64,000 nt of DNA. Origin: Collimonas humicola (GTDB lineage Bacteria; Pseudomonadota; Gammaproteobacteria; Burkholderiales; Burkholderiaceae_D). The position numbers and the translations under genes were made by a program. The first letter of the stretch is position 1. Each line of letters begins with the position of its first letter. This document shows, piece by piece, positions 27,079-35,598 of the stretch. The DNA is taken from positions 62,001 to 126,000 of the forward strand of contig NZ_JAGQEE010000010.1 of assembly GCF_018304945.1 (NCBI RefSeq), written 5' to 3'. Under the pieces are notes generated by a model. That model saw only the letters and a program-made list of their open reading frames with translations. It was not told the DNA's origin and searched no databases.

Positions 27079-27140
27079 GTCAAATGGGGTCAGAGTTTTT
27101 TTTCGCGGTTTTTGCGAAAATTACTCTGACCCCATTTGAC
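27079..27140. repeat. Inverted repeat, copy 1 (GTCAAATGGGGTCAGAGT family)
   Basis: An 18-bp perfect inverted repeat (27079-27096 and 27123-27140) around a 26-bp spacer that itself contains TTCGC...GCGAA. It follows the M20 peptidase stop by 26 bp, and the next gene is convergent. The same arms occur at 35145-35206 and, with slight change, at 61535-61600. The hairpin could end transcription from both sides. The motif resembles repeats found near REP-associated transposases, but none is present here. Confidence 0.9.
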
Positions 27141-27445
27141 GTTCTACGGAGCGCATGTCTTGGCATGCTGAGAACGGCCTGCAGGTTGCTAAAACTGTTG
27201 CTGCTCCGTGGATACTAGCCGGGGGTAGCCCGGCAGCTACTTACTTTCTTTTGCTTCGCCAAAAGAAAGTAAGCAAAGAAAAGGCGACCGCAAAGCCGTT
27301 GCCCTCCCTTCGGTCGGGTCCCCAAATCCGGCGCGCGCCAGCCGGGTGAGGGGCAAAACTCGCCTTCGGCTCAAACATGCCCCTCACAATTCCCGGCCGA
27401 CGCACGCCGGATTTGGCAACGTCTCCATGCGGGGTACGTCAAAAG
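27141..27445. repeat. Shared repeat module, copy 1
   Basis: About 305 bp that are repeated at 35207-35524. The block 27259-27397 is identical base for base to 35338-35476 (139 bp), and the flanks are similar with substitutions and a small length change. It contains a hairpin TACTTTCTTTTG...CAAAAGAAAGTA at 27242-27271 and a CCGGCGCGCGCC stretch. Open frames cross it, but they differ between the copies outside the identical block and have no gene-like start, so it is treated as non-coding. Confidence 0.88.
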
Positions 27446-27517
27446 CAACGGCAACATCAAAGGCAACCACAACATCAAAGGCAACCGCAACGTCAAAAAC
27501 AACCCCAACGTCAAACA
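27446..27517. repeat. 18-bp tandem array, four units
   Basis: Four consecutive 18-bp units of the pattern CAACnnCAACRTCAAAnn start at 27446, 27464, 27482 and 27500. The array ends 14 bp before the stop codon of the minus-strand symporter gene. Confidence 0.85.
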
Positions 27518-27531
27518 CAACTTCGGCGGCG

Positions 27532-29568
27532 CTAAGGTGCGCGGATTTGATCTACCAGCTTCATCGCGCGGGGGTCTGGCGGGGGTGTCAGGAGGCTGAC
27601 TACGATCAGGGCCAGCAAACCTGCCGGTACGCCGAACACGCCGGCTGCCATGGGGGCGATGTGGAACCATTGGCCGTTGGCGGAGCCGCCTAGCGAGGGA
27701 TAAGTGTGCAGCATGTAGTACACGCAGGTGACGAAGCCGACCACGATGGCGGCCAATGCGCCTTCCTGGTTGCCGCGCTTCCAGAATACGCCTAGCGCCA
27801 GCACCGGGAACAGGGCGGAGGCCGCCAGCGAAAACGCCGCGCCTACCATCGACAGGATGTCGCCGGGCTTGAGCGATGCGGTGTAGGCCGCCAGCAGCGC
27901 CACCACCAGCAGCAGCAGCTTGGACACCGTGACGCGCTTGGCGGTGGAGGCGTTGGGGTCGATCATCTTGTAGTACACGTCGTGCGAGAGGGCGTTGGAA
28001 ATCGTCAGCAGCAAGCCGTCCGCGGTGGAGAGTGCGGCCGCGAGGCCGCCGGCGGCGACCAGGCCGGAGATGTAGTAGGGCAGTTTGGCGATTTCCGGCG
28101 TCGCCAGCACGATGATGTCGCCGTCCAGCACGATTTCCGACAGCTGCACAATGCCGTCGTGGTTGACGTCGGTGATGCTGACCAGCGGATGGGCCTTGTC
28201 GATATTGGCCCAGTACGAGATCCATTCCGGCAGGTGCGCGTAGTCGGAACCGACCAGCGACGTGTAGATATAGTATTTCACCAGCACCGCCAGCGCCGGC
28301 ACCGTCAGGTAGATCAGCAGGATGAAAAACAAGGTCCAGAATACCGATTTGCGCGTCTCGTGCACCGATGGCGTGGTGTAGTAGCGCATCAGGATATGCG
28401 GCAGCGCGGCGGTGCCCAGCATCAGGCAGAACACCAGGGCCAGGAAGTTGTTGCGCTTGATGTCCGAGGCTTCCGGGCTGGCGGCGGCAAACGGCGTGGC
28501 TTGCGGAATCGGCGGTTCGGCGCGCGCCAGGTAGCCGGCTTTTTCCTGCTGCCAGGCGCGTTCGGCTTCCTCGGGCGTTTTCGGATAGTTGCTGAGGGCG
28601 CGGCTGGCGGCGCGGATCTCGATCAGCGAGCCGTTGCTGCGCTTGAGTTTTTCCAGGTACTGCTGGGCCTCTACGCGGCCTTGCTCCCAGGAGGTCGGCA
28701 GATTGTGCAGGCGTGCATCGTAGTCGTCGGCCTTGGCCTTGAAGATCTCGCGCACCTGGATTTCCTTGGGGTCGGCGTCGAACTTTTTTTCGATATCGGT
28801 AATCTGGGTCAGCACCGTACCGTAGGACACCTGCGCCAGCGGGCTGTGGGTGTGCTGGGTCGACAGCAGGACCACCGGGATCAGGTAGGCGAACAGGATG
28901 ATGATGTACTGCGCCACCTGGGTCCAGGTGATCGCCCGCATGCCGCCAAGGAAAGAGCAGACCAGGATGCTGGCCAGTCCGAGGAAAATGCCGACCGAGA
29001 AATCGACGCCGGTAAAGCGCGAAGTGATCAGGCCGACGCCGTAAATTTGCGCCACCACATAAATGAAGGAAATCAGCACGGTGGCGATGACGGCCAGGAT
29101 GCGCACCGGATTGCTGCTGGTGCGGCCGCGGTAGCGCGCCGCCAGGAAATCCGGAATGGTGTACTGCCCGAACTTGCGCAGGTAGGGTGCGATCAGCAAC
29201 GCCACCAGGCAGTAGCCGCCGGTCCAGCCGATGATGTAGGCGAGGCCGTCGAAGCCTTGCAGGTAGAGGCCGCCGGCCAGGCTGATGAAGGTGGCGGCGG
29301 AAATCCAGTCGGCTGCGGTGGCCATGCCGTTGAACAGGCCCGGCACGCGCCGTCCCGCTACATAATATTCGGAGACGTCGGAGGTGCGGCTCATGATGCC
29401 GATGCCGGCATACAGCACCACGGTGGCAAACATGAACATATAGCCGATCCAGGTGCGCGGCAGGCCTTCCTGTTCCAGGATCGCCAGCACCACCAGCAAG
29501 GCGATGAAGCCGGCGGTGTACCAGCCGTAGTAGCGCACCAGCCGCCAGAAAAAGGATTTGTCGTTCAT
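27532..29568 (-). CDS. Sodium:solute symporter, large subunit (VC_2705-like)
   Basis: A 678-aa multi-pass Na+-coupled transporter of the SSS family, at the inner membrane. Around 13 hydrophobic segments are visible, with the conserved ATAADWISAATFISLAGGLY and AAALSTADGLLLTISNALSHDVY regions near the sodium site. It is longer than typical SSS members because of a charged soluble insertion at about residues 238-372. It also has a second loop with an EF-hand-like DVNHDGIVQLSE (467-478). Members of this subfamily work with a DUF4212 small subunit and carry small organic acids such as acetate. Its ATG overlaps the small-subunit stop. The substrate here is not known. Confidence 0.9.
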   Translation of the reverse strand: MNDKSFFWRLVRYYGWYTAGFIALLVVLAILEQEGLPRTWIGYMFMFATVVLYAGIGIMSRTSDVSEYYVAGRRVPGLFNGMATAADWISAATFISLAGGLYLQGFDGLAYIIGWTGGYCLVALLIAPYLRKFGQYTIPDFLAARYRGRTSSNPVRILAVIATVLISFIYVVAQIYGVGLITSRFTGVDFSVGIFLGLASILVCSFLGGMRAITWTQVAQYIIILFAYLIPVVLLSTQHTHSPLAQVSYGTVLTQITDIEKKFDADPKEIQVREIFKAKADDYDARLHNLPTSWEQGRVEAQQYLEKLKRSNGSLIEIRAASRALSNYPKTPEEAERAWQQEKAGYLARAEPPIPQATPFAAASPEASDIKRNNFLALVFCLMLGTAALPHILMRYYTTPSVHETRKSVFWTLFFILLIYLTVPALAVLVKYYIYTSLVGSDYAHLPEWISYWANIDKAHPLVSITDVNHDGIVQLSEIVLDGDIIVLATPEIAKLPYYISGLVAAGGLAAALSTADGLLLTISNALSHDVYYKMIDPNASTAKRVTVSKLLLLVVALLAAYTASLKPGDILSMVGAAFSLAASALFPVLALGVFWKRGNQEGALAAIVVGFVTCVYYMLHTYPSLGGSANGQWFHIAPMAAGVFGVPAGLLALIVVSLLTPPPDPRAMKLVDQIRAP

Positions 29569-29846
29569 CGCGCGCTGCTGTCCGCGTTGTCGCCTGGCTT
29601 GTCAGCCTGATGGCGGCGATCGGTCTTGTGCATCTGCCAGGTGTATAGCGTAACGATCAGCAGGTAGCCCAGGGCCAGGCCTTGCGCCGCCATGTAGAAC
29701 GACAGCGGCCAGCCGAACCAGGTGATGCTTGCCAGTTCCCGGGCAAAGAAGATGACAGCGAAGGTCAGTACGAACCAGACCAGCAGCAGCGCCAGGGTCA
29801 GTCGCCTGGTGCTGCGCCAATGGCTGGGAGGGTGGGGAGTCGGCAT
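29565..29846 (-). CDS. DUF4212 symporter small subunit
   Basis: A 93-aa membrane protein with two hydrophobic helices, about residues 18-36 and 47-68, separated by ARELASITWFGWPLSFYMAAQG, the typical DUF4212 core. Such proteins are encoded directly before a large SSS symporter and form its small subunit. The last residues are charged and cytoplasmic. The ATG at 29846 (MPTPHPPSHW) fixes the start; longer open frame upstream runs into the kinase gene. It overlaps the symporter start by ATGA, implying coupled translation. Confidence 0.9.
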   Translation of the reverse strand: MPTPHPPSHWRSTRRLTLALLLVWFVLTFAVIFFARELASITWFGWPLSFYMAAQGLALGYLLIVTLYTWQMHKTDRRHQADKPGDNADSSAR

Positions 29847-29872
29847 GGATAGTTCTGGTCTCGGATTGACGC

Positions 29873-31411
29873 TCAATGGAAATCTGTCTTGGCTGTTTTC
29901 AGCAAATGCAGGCTGACGCGGAACAGGCTGCCCGGCAGTTCCGGATCGCTGCTGTGGGGATTGTAGGAAATCGTGATGTGCGCGTCGTGCTGCAGGGCGA
30001 TCTCGCGTACGATCGCCAGCCCCAGCCCGCTGCCGCTGCGGCTGTTGTCGAGGATGCGGTAGAAGCGCTGGAAGATATGATCGCGCTCGGCCGGCGGAAT
30101 GCCGGGCCCGGTGTCTTCTACTTCCAGGATGGCGAACTGCGCCTCCCCCGGCTCGCCGTCGGCGCGCACGCGCACCGTAACGCGGCCCTCCACCGGCGTG
30201 TAATGCAGCGCATTGTCGATCAGGTTGCCGAGCAGCTCGCCCAGCATGAGGGGATTGCACATGACCGGCAGCGGCTGTTCGGCCTGTTCAAAACCGAGGT
30301 CGATGCGTTGCGTGAAAGAGGCCTGCACCCAGTCTTGCACCACGCCGCGCGCAAACTCGGACAGGTCGCGCTGCACGAACGGGGCATTTTCCTGCGATTG
30401 GTTTTCCGCCCTGGCCAGCGACAGCAGCTGGTTCACCAGCCGGGTGGCAGACTCGGAACTCTTGGCCAGCTGCTGCAGCGAGCGATGGACGTCCTCCTGG
30501 CGGGTCTGGCGCAGGGCCAGTTCCGATTGCATGCGCATGCCGGCCAGCGGCGTCTTCATCTGGTGCGCAGCGTCGGCGATAAAGCGTTTCTGGGTTTGTA
30601 TCGAAAGCGAGAGCCGCTCCAGCATGTCGTTGAGGGAACGCACCAGCGGCGAAATTTCTTCCGGCACCTGGCCCGAATCGATAGGGCTGAGATCGTCCGG
30701 CCGCCGGGCCCGGATGCGCTGCTGCAACTCGGATAGGGGCGACAGCCCGCGCGAGAGCGCAAACCAGATCAGCGCCAGCACGATCGGCAGGATCAGGAAC
30801 TGCGGCAGGATCACACCCTTGATGATGGCGTTCGCCAGGCGCGCGCGCTTTTCCAGCGTTTCCGCAACCTGCACCAGCGCCGTGCGCGGCGGCGCGGTGG
30901 CGTTGACTTCGGCGACGCTGCGCAGGTCGACGTAGACGTAGGCAATCCGCACGTCATTGCCGTGCAGGATAGCGTCGCGGTGCTGCACCGTGCCCGGATG
31001 AGCGGTGTCTTCCTGGGCGATTGCCGGCGGGATGGTCAGGTCGCGGTCGCCTTCGACGATATTGCCGCGCGCGTCGGTGATCAGGTAGTAGACATTGTCG
31101 ATATCGTCGGCGCGCAGGAAATCGCGCGCCGGTCCGTTGAGCCGCGTCGCCACCTTGCCATTGATTTCGATCACCTGCTGCGACAGCACCATGACGCTGT
31201 CGTCCAGGGCCTGGTCGAAAGGCTGGTTGGCGATGGTTTTCGCCACCACATAGGTAATCGCAATGCTGATCGGCCACAGCAGCAGCAGCGGCACCAGCAT
31301 CCAGTCGAGGATTTCGCCGAACAGCGAGCGCTGGACGCGCTCTTCAGCCTGTTGTGCTAGCGGCGCAGCGGGCTGATGTGTGGTCGGCAGCGTATCCGGA
31401 GACAAGGCCAT
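29873..31411 (-). CDS. Sensor histidine kinase (TctE-like)
   Basis: A 512-aa inner-membrane kinase. Transmembrane helices at about residues 37-58 and 200-220 enclose a periplasmic 2CSK_N-like sensing domain, as in the tricarboxylate sensor TctE. A HAMP-like linker follows, then the phosphoacceptor His283 in FIADAAHQMKTPLAGMR. The ATPase domain carries NLIDNALHYTP (N box), VEDTGPGIP (G1), IFQRFYR and SGSGLGLAIV (G2). It follows the response regulator by 9 bp and precedes the symporter genes by 26 bp, so the pair probably controls uptake of the symporter's substrate. That link is inference from position. Confidence 0.93.
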   Translation of the reverse strand: MALSPDTLPTTHQPAAPLAQQAEERVQRSLFGEILDWMLVPLLLLWPISIAITYVVAKTIANQPFDQALDDSVMVLSQQVIEINGKVATRLNGPARDFLRADDIDNVYYLITDARGNIVEGDRDLTIPPAIAQEDTAHPGTVQHRDAILHGNDVRIAYVYVDLRSVAEVNATAPPRTALVQVAETLEKRARLANAIIKGVILPQFLILPIVLALIWFALSRGLSPLSELQQRIRARRPDDLSPIDSGQVPEEISPLVRSLNDMLERLSLSIQTQKRFIADAAHQMKTPLAGMRMQSELALRQTRQEDVHRSLQQLAKSSESATRLVNQLLSLARAENQSQENAPFVQRDLSEFARGVVQDWVQASFTQRIDLGFEQAEQPLPVMCNPLMLGELLGNLIDNALHYTPVEGRVTVRVRADGEPGEAQFAILEVEDTGPGIPPAERDHIFQRFYRILDNSRSGSGLGLAIVREIALQHDAHITISYNPHSSDPELPGSLFRVSLHLLKTAKTDFH

Positions 31412-31420
31412 GGCTCAGCT

Positions 31421-32146
31421 TCAACGGCGGCTGGAAGAATCGAGCGGGGAAAGCGCGGTCAATGGATTGGGAGGAGGCTCGCTGATTTTCTCCAGGCAAT
31501 AGCCGAGGCCGCGCACCGTGGCGATGCGCACGCCGCCGATTTCGATTTTCTTGCGCAAGCGGTGTACATAGACTTCGATGGCGTTGTTGCTGACCTCTTC
31601 GCCCCATTCGCACAGGTGGTCGACCAGCTGTTCCTTGGAGACGAGGCGGCCGGTGCGCTGCAGTAACACCTCCAGCAAGCCCAGTTCACGCGCCGACAGG
31701 TCCAGCATCTGTTCATTGATATAGGCGATCCGCCCGACCTGGTCGTAGCTCAGCGGCCCGTGCCTGATGACGGTGGGGCCGCCGCCGGCGCCGCGGCGGG
31801 TCAGGGCGCGCACGCGCGCCTCCAGTTCCGACAACTCGAACGGCTTGGCCATGTAGTCGTCGGCGCCCAGATCCAGTCCTTTGACACGCTGTTCGACAGA
31901 ATCGGCGGCGGTCAGGATCAGCACCGGCAGGTGCGAATTTCTGGCGCGCAGACGGCGCAGCACTTCCAGGCCGCTCATTTTCGGCAAGCCGAGGTCGAGG
32001 ATCAGCAGGTCGAAATCCTGGGTCGACAAGGCCGAATCCGCTTCCATCCCGTTCATGACGCAATCCGTGGCATAGCCCGACTGCCGCAGCGAACGCGTCA
32101 ATCCATCGGCCAGTACACTGTCGTCTTCGGCAAGCAAAATGCGCAT
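31421..32146 (-). CDS. OmpR/PhoB-family response regulator (TctD-like)
   Basis: A 241-aa two-domain regulator. The receiver has the acidic pair in LAEDD (residues 7-9), phosphoacceptor Asp51 in LILDLGLP, a Thr/Ser switch at LTAAD and Lys in MAKPF. A winged-helix DNA-binding domain follows from about residue 130, with the VSNNAIEVYVHRLRKKI recognition region. An unusual Pro/Ser-rich tail (EPPPNPLTALSPLDSSSRR) extends past the fold. It is the first gene of the presumed regulator-kinase-symporter operon. Confidence 0.94.
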   Translation of the reverse strand: MRILLAEDDSVLADGLTRSLRQSGYATDCVMNGMEADSALSTQDFDLLILDLGLPKMSGLEVLRRLRARNSHLPVLILTAADSVEQRVKGLDLGADDYMAKPFELSELEARVRALTRRGAGGGPTVIRHGPLSYDQVGRIAYINEQMLDLSARELGLLEVLLQRTGRLVSKEQLVDHLCEWGEEVSNNAIEVYVHRLRKKIEIGGVRIATVRGLGYCLEKISEPPPNPLTALSPLDSSSRR

Positions 32147-32276
32147 GATCTGGGTATTCCCCTTCAGGATGGATGGAAACTACTATTTGTAGTCTATGGC
32201 GTTTCATTCCTGTCAGCAAGACAGACTGTGAAATTGCCGCTGTTTGGTATAATCAGCGCTCCTTGATTTTGTCTTG

Positions 32277-32636
32277 ATGTGGTTTACTGCCTTGATGCAA
32301 CGCTTATTGATCCTTCTGCTGGTGTTTCTGCTGCCCATGCAAGTCTTTGCAGGCATCGCCGAATCCAAGGCGGATGCGACGGCGGCGCTGGCATACACGA
32401 TGCAGCTGGATGATGCGGCAGCTCAATGCAACCTGGCCGACAGTCATGACGCGCAGGATGATCAAGACAGCCTTGCCGACGAAATCGAGATGCATGTCGA
32501 TCTCGGCGACGACACCGTACCTGCTTTCCCTTTCGTATTTGCCGCCACGGCAATCGCATCCAGTCCCGCGCTGAGCAACGACAAAGCGCGGCAGCCGCCG
32601 TTCCTGCCGCCGGCCGGACCTCCTCCCAGGGCATAA
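32277..32636 (+). CDS. Small exported protein, unknown (weakly CzcI-like)
   Basis: A 119-aa protein with a good signal peptide (LLILLLVFLLPMQVFA, cleavage near residue 26). The mature part is acidic, with a cluster of Asp/His/Glu (DSHDAQDDQDSLADEIEMHVD), and ends in a Pro-rich RQPPFLPPAGPPPRA tail. Signal sequence and size recall the periplasmic CzcI-type proteins of metal-resistance loci, but the similarity is slight and no efflux genes are adjacent. The ATG at 32277 directly follows an in-frame TTG. Real but unassigned. Confidence 0.6.
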   Translation: MWFTALMQRLLILLLVFLLPMQVFAGIAESKADATAALAYTMQLDDAAAQCNLADSHDAQDDQDSLADEIEMHVDLGDDTVPAFPFVFAATAIASSPALSNDKARQPPFLPPAGPPPRA

Positions 32637-32876
32637 GCGCCTTCACGCCGCATGGATATTTTTTCCGGCGGCGGGCGCCTAGCCATCCGCCGGATCTTTA
32701 TCCGGCCCTCCTCGTAGCCATTGTTTGCCGCTTAGCTTGCCGGATTGCCAGATTTCATTCTGCAATTCCTTGGCCTGTCTGATCGGCCGTGAATGCGAGG
32801 AGATCGAATCAGCATTCCCGGCAATCCGCAATACCTATAGCCATGTCCTGCATGGCGTCAAATCTCAGGAGAAAGT
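32637..32876. other. Intergenic region with a hairpin
   Basis: A GCCGGAT...ATCCGGC hairpin with a CTTT loop lies at 32689-32706, without a T-run. The rest should hold the promoter of the Tim44-like gene. Nothing coding was seen. Confidence 0.5.
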
Positions 32877-33821
32877 ATGAAGAAATTATTCGTCGCGCTG
32901 ATCGTCGTTGCCATGACGTTCTCAGCCGGTATCTCAACCGTGGAAGCCAAGCGCATGGGCGGCGGCGCTTCCTTCGGCAAGAAATCGCAAAGCATGAACC
33001 GCCAGGCCGCGCCGGCGCCAAGCCAGGCGGCCAAGCCTGCGGCGGCTGCCGCAGCACCTGCCGCGGCCGGCGCCGCTGCGGCAGCCAAGCCAAGCATGTG
33101 GAAAGGCATGCTCGGCGGCGCTTTGCTGGGCCTGGGGCTGGGCGCGCTGCTGTCCAGCATGGGCCTGGGCGGCGCCATGGCCGGCATGATCAGCAACATG
33201 ATCATGATCGCCTTGTTCGCGTTTGCCGCCATGTTCATCTACAAGCTGGTGCGCCGCAAAATGGCCGGCGGCAATTCGGCTAACGGCGGCATGCAGCCTG
33301 CCTTCGCCAGCGCGGCGCCGTCCAGCTTCACGCCGGAAATCGCTTCGCGTATCGAGCAGCCTATGCAGCGTGCTGCATTTGACGCTGCGCCGGTCGCTGC
33401 TGCCGGCGCTGGTGTTGCCGGCGCCGCTGCCTGGGGCGTGCCTGCGGATTTCGATACCGCCGGTTTCCTGCGTCACGCGAAGACTTACTTCCTGCGCCTG
33501 CAAGCGGCCTGGGACAAGGCTGACAGCAACGATATCCGCGAATTCACCACGCCTGAAATGTTTGCCGAACTGCGCATGCAATTGCAGGAGCGCGGCGCTT
33601 CGGAAAATCATACCGACGTGGTGTCGCTGGATGCGCAATTGCTGGGCATCGACACTGTCGATAGCGACTACCTGGCGAGCGTGCGCTTCACCGGCATGAT
33701 CAAGGAAGACGCCAATGCTTCTGCCGCGCCGTTTGCCGAGATCTGGAACCTGTCCAAGCCGACTGCCGGCCAGGGCGGCTGGATCCTGGCTGGGATCGAG
33801 CAGGAAGAGAAAAGCAGCTGA
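32877..33821 (+). CDS. Tim44-like domain membrane protein
   Basis: A 314-aa protein with a signal peptide or anchor at the start (cleavage near VEA, residue 24), an Ala/Pro-rich linker (about 40-70), and a Gly-rich hydrophobic region at about 75-125 forming one or two membrane helices. A C-terminal Tim44-like domain then runs from roughly residue 190 ([25 protein letters not shown]) to the end. Bacterial Tim44-like proteins are envelope proteins of uncertain function, with an NTF2-type fold that may bind lipid or protein. A strong AGGAGAAAG site precedes the ATG and a terminator follows the stop. Confidence 0.9.
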   Translation: MKKLFVALIVVAMTFSAGISTVEAKRMGGGASFGKKSQSMNRQAAPAPSQAAKPAAAAAAPAAAGAAAAAKPSMWKGMLGGALLGLGLGALLSSMGLGGAMAGMISNMIMIALFAFAAMFIYKLVRRKMAGGNSANGGMQPAFASAAPSSFTPEIASRIEQPMQRAAFDAAPVAAAGAGVAGAAAWGVPADFDTAGFLRHAKTYFLRLQAAWDKADSNDIREFTTPEMFAELRMQLQERGASENHTDVVSLDAQLLGIDTVDSDYLASVRFTGMIKEDANASAAPFAEIWNLSKPTAGQGGWILAGIEQEEKSS

Positions 33822-33887
33822 TAGCGGTTTTGGCGGGCAGGGTTGGCTTAGCGCCGCGCTGCACCGCCGATTGCATCGGTTGGCAGC

Positions 33888-33925
33888 AAAAAAGCCGCTG
33901 GCGAGAGATCGCCGGCGGCTTTTCT
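33888..33925 (+). terminator. Rho-independent terminator after the Tim44-like gene
   Basis: AAAAAGCCGCTGGCGA pairs with TCGCCGGCGGCTTTT (one mismatch) around a GAGA loop, followed by a T-rich tail. It lies between the Tim44-like stop and trpS. Confidence 0.85.
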
Positions 33926-33990
33926 TATTCTTCGGCGTCGCTGATGGCACAATAGAGGGTTTTCAGGATATCGCTAAAAAAGGAAAGTTA

Positions 33991-35025
33991 ATGAGTTTGC
34001 CAACGAACGAGTCTCCCAAGTCCACCGAATCAGCGGTCATCCTGACCGGCGATCGTCCTACCGGTCCTTTGCATCTCGGCCATTTCGTCGGCAGCTTGCG
34101 TAATCGTATCGAATATCAGCACACCTACAAGCAGTTCATCATGCTGGCCGACGCCCAGGCGCTGACGGACAATATGGACGACACCAACAAGGTGCACCGC
34201 AATGTGGTGGAGGTGGCGCTGGACTACCTGGCGGTCGGCATCGATCCGGCCAAGTCGACCATCCTGATCCAGTCGCAGATTCCCGAGCTGGCGGAATTGA
34301 CTTTTTACTACCTTAACCTGGTGACGGTGGCGCGCCTGGAGCGCAATCCTACGGTCAAGGAGGAAATCCGGCTGCGCGGTTTCGAGCGCGATATTCCGGC
34401 CGGTTTCCTGACGTATCCGGCCAGCCAAGCGGCGGACATCACGGCTTTCAAGGCGGCGCTGGTGCCGGTCGGCGAGGACCAGATTCCGATGATCGAGCAG
34501 ACCAATGAGATCGTGCGGCGCTTCAATCGCACTGCCGGGCGCGATGTGCTGGTGGAGGCGAAGGCGCTGGTGCCTGAGATCGGGCGTTTGCCGGGGATCG
34601 ACGGCAAGGCGAAAATGAGCAAGTCGCTGGGCAACACGATCAACCTTGGCGCCAGCGCTGATGAAATCCGGGCTGCGGTCAAGCAGGTCTACACGGATCC
34701 TTTGCATTTGCGGGTGCAGGATCCTGGGCATCTGGAGGGCAACGTGGCCTTTTTGTATCTGGATGCGTTTGACCTGGATAAGGCTGGCCTGGCGGAGATG
34801 AAGGCGCATTATGTGCGGGGGGGCTTGGGCGATAGTCTGGTCAAGGCGCGGCTGGAGGCTTGCCTGCAGGATTTGCTGGCGCCGATCCGGGCGCGCCGGG
34901 AGGAGCTGGCCAAGGACAAGGGGCATGTCATGCAGATCCTGAAAGAGGGCACGGCCAAGGCGCGTGAAGTGGCGGCCAGAACGGCGGACGAAGTCAAAGC
35001 GGCCCTGGGCCTGAGCTACTTCTAA
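33991..35025 (+). CDS. trpS: Tryptophan--tRNA ligase
   Basis: TrpS charges tRNA-Trp in the cytoplasm. The 344-aa class I synthetase has the HIGH-type signature PLHLGHF at residues 26-32 and the KMSKS loop in [13 protein letters not shown] near residue 210. The upstream open frame is longer, but the ATG at 33991 is preceded by AAGGAAAG and gives [10 protein letters not shown] just before the conserved ILTGDRPTG block. It follows the Tim44-like terminator, so it has its own promoter. The 3' third shifts to a less C-rich codon pattern. Its stop is followed by the tandem repeats at 35058. Confidence 0.96.
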   Translation: MSLPTNESPKSTESAVILTGDRPTGPLHLGHFVGSLRNRIEYQHTYKQFIMLADAQALTDNMDDTNKVHRNVVEVALDYLAVGIDPAKSTILIQSQIPELAELTFYYLNLVTVARLERNPTVKEEIRLRGFERDIPAGFLTYPASQAADITAFKAALVPVGEDQIPMIEQTNEIVRRFNRTAGRDVLVEAKALVPEIGRLPGIDGKAKMSKSLGNTINLGASADEIRAAVKQVYTDPLHLRVQDPGHLEGNVAFLYLDAFDLDKAGLAEMKAHYVRGGLGDSLVKARLEACLQDLLAPIRARREELAKDKGHVMQILKEGTAKAREVAARTADEVKAALGLSYF

Positions 35026-35057
35026 ACCAGCGCAGCCGTAGCTAAATTGACTGCGCG

Positions 35058-35141
35058 GCAGCCAAATTCACGACTGCCGCAGCCAAATTCGCCGCCGCCG
35101 CAGTCAAATTCACCGCCGCCGCAGTCAAATTCACCACCGCC
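35058..35141. repeat. 21-bp tandem array
   Basis: Units beginning GCAG(C/T)CAAATTC recur with exact 21-bp spacing at 35058, 35079, 35100 and 35121. A fifth unit at 35142 runs straight into the left arm of the inverted repeat. A more degenerate unit may start near 35038. The array therefore looks like an amplification of the left edge of that repeat. Confidence 0.88.
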
Positions 35142-35144
35142 GCA

Positions 35145-35206
35145 GTCAAATGGGGTCAGAGTTTTTTTTCGCAGTTTTTGCGAAAATTACTCTGACCCCA
35201 TTTGAC
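35145..35206. repeat. Inverted repeat, copy 2
   Basis: The same 18-bp arms as copy 1 (35145-35162 and 35189-35206) with a 26-bp spacer differing by one base. It lies between the convergent trpS and SDR genes. Confidence 0.9.
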
Positions 35207-35590
<384 letters not shown>

Positions 35591-35598
35591 CCCTGCCG

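Noticed and set aside
27346-27693. 115-codon frame through the repeat module and 18-bp array, with a similar frame at 35221-35664
   Set aside because: The coding-like look (Thr/Lys/Ala repeats) comes from the tandem array. It runs into the opposite-strand symporter gene and has no gene-like start, and the two copies differ outside the identical block.
32277-32636. CzcI metal-resistance protein
   Set aside because: Only the signal peptide and size are similar. The His-rich mature region and czc neighbours are lacking, so no gene name is given.
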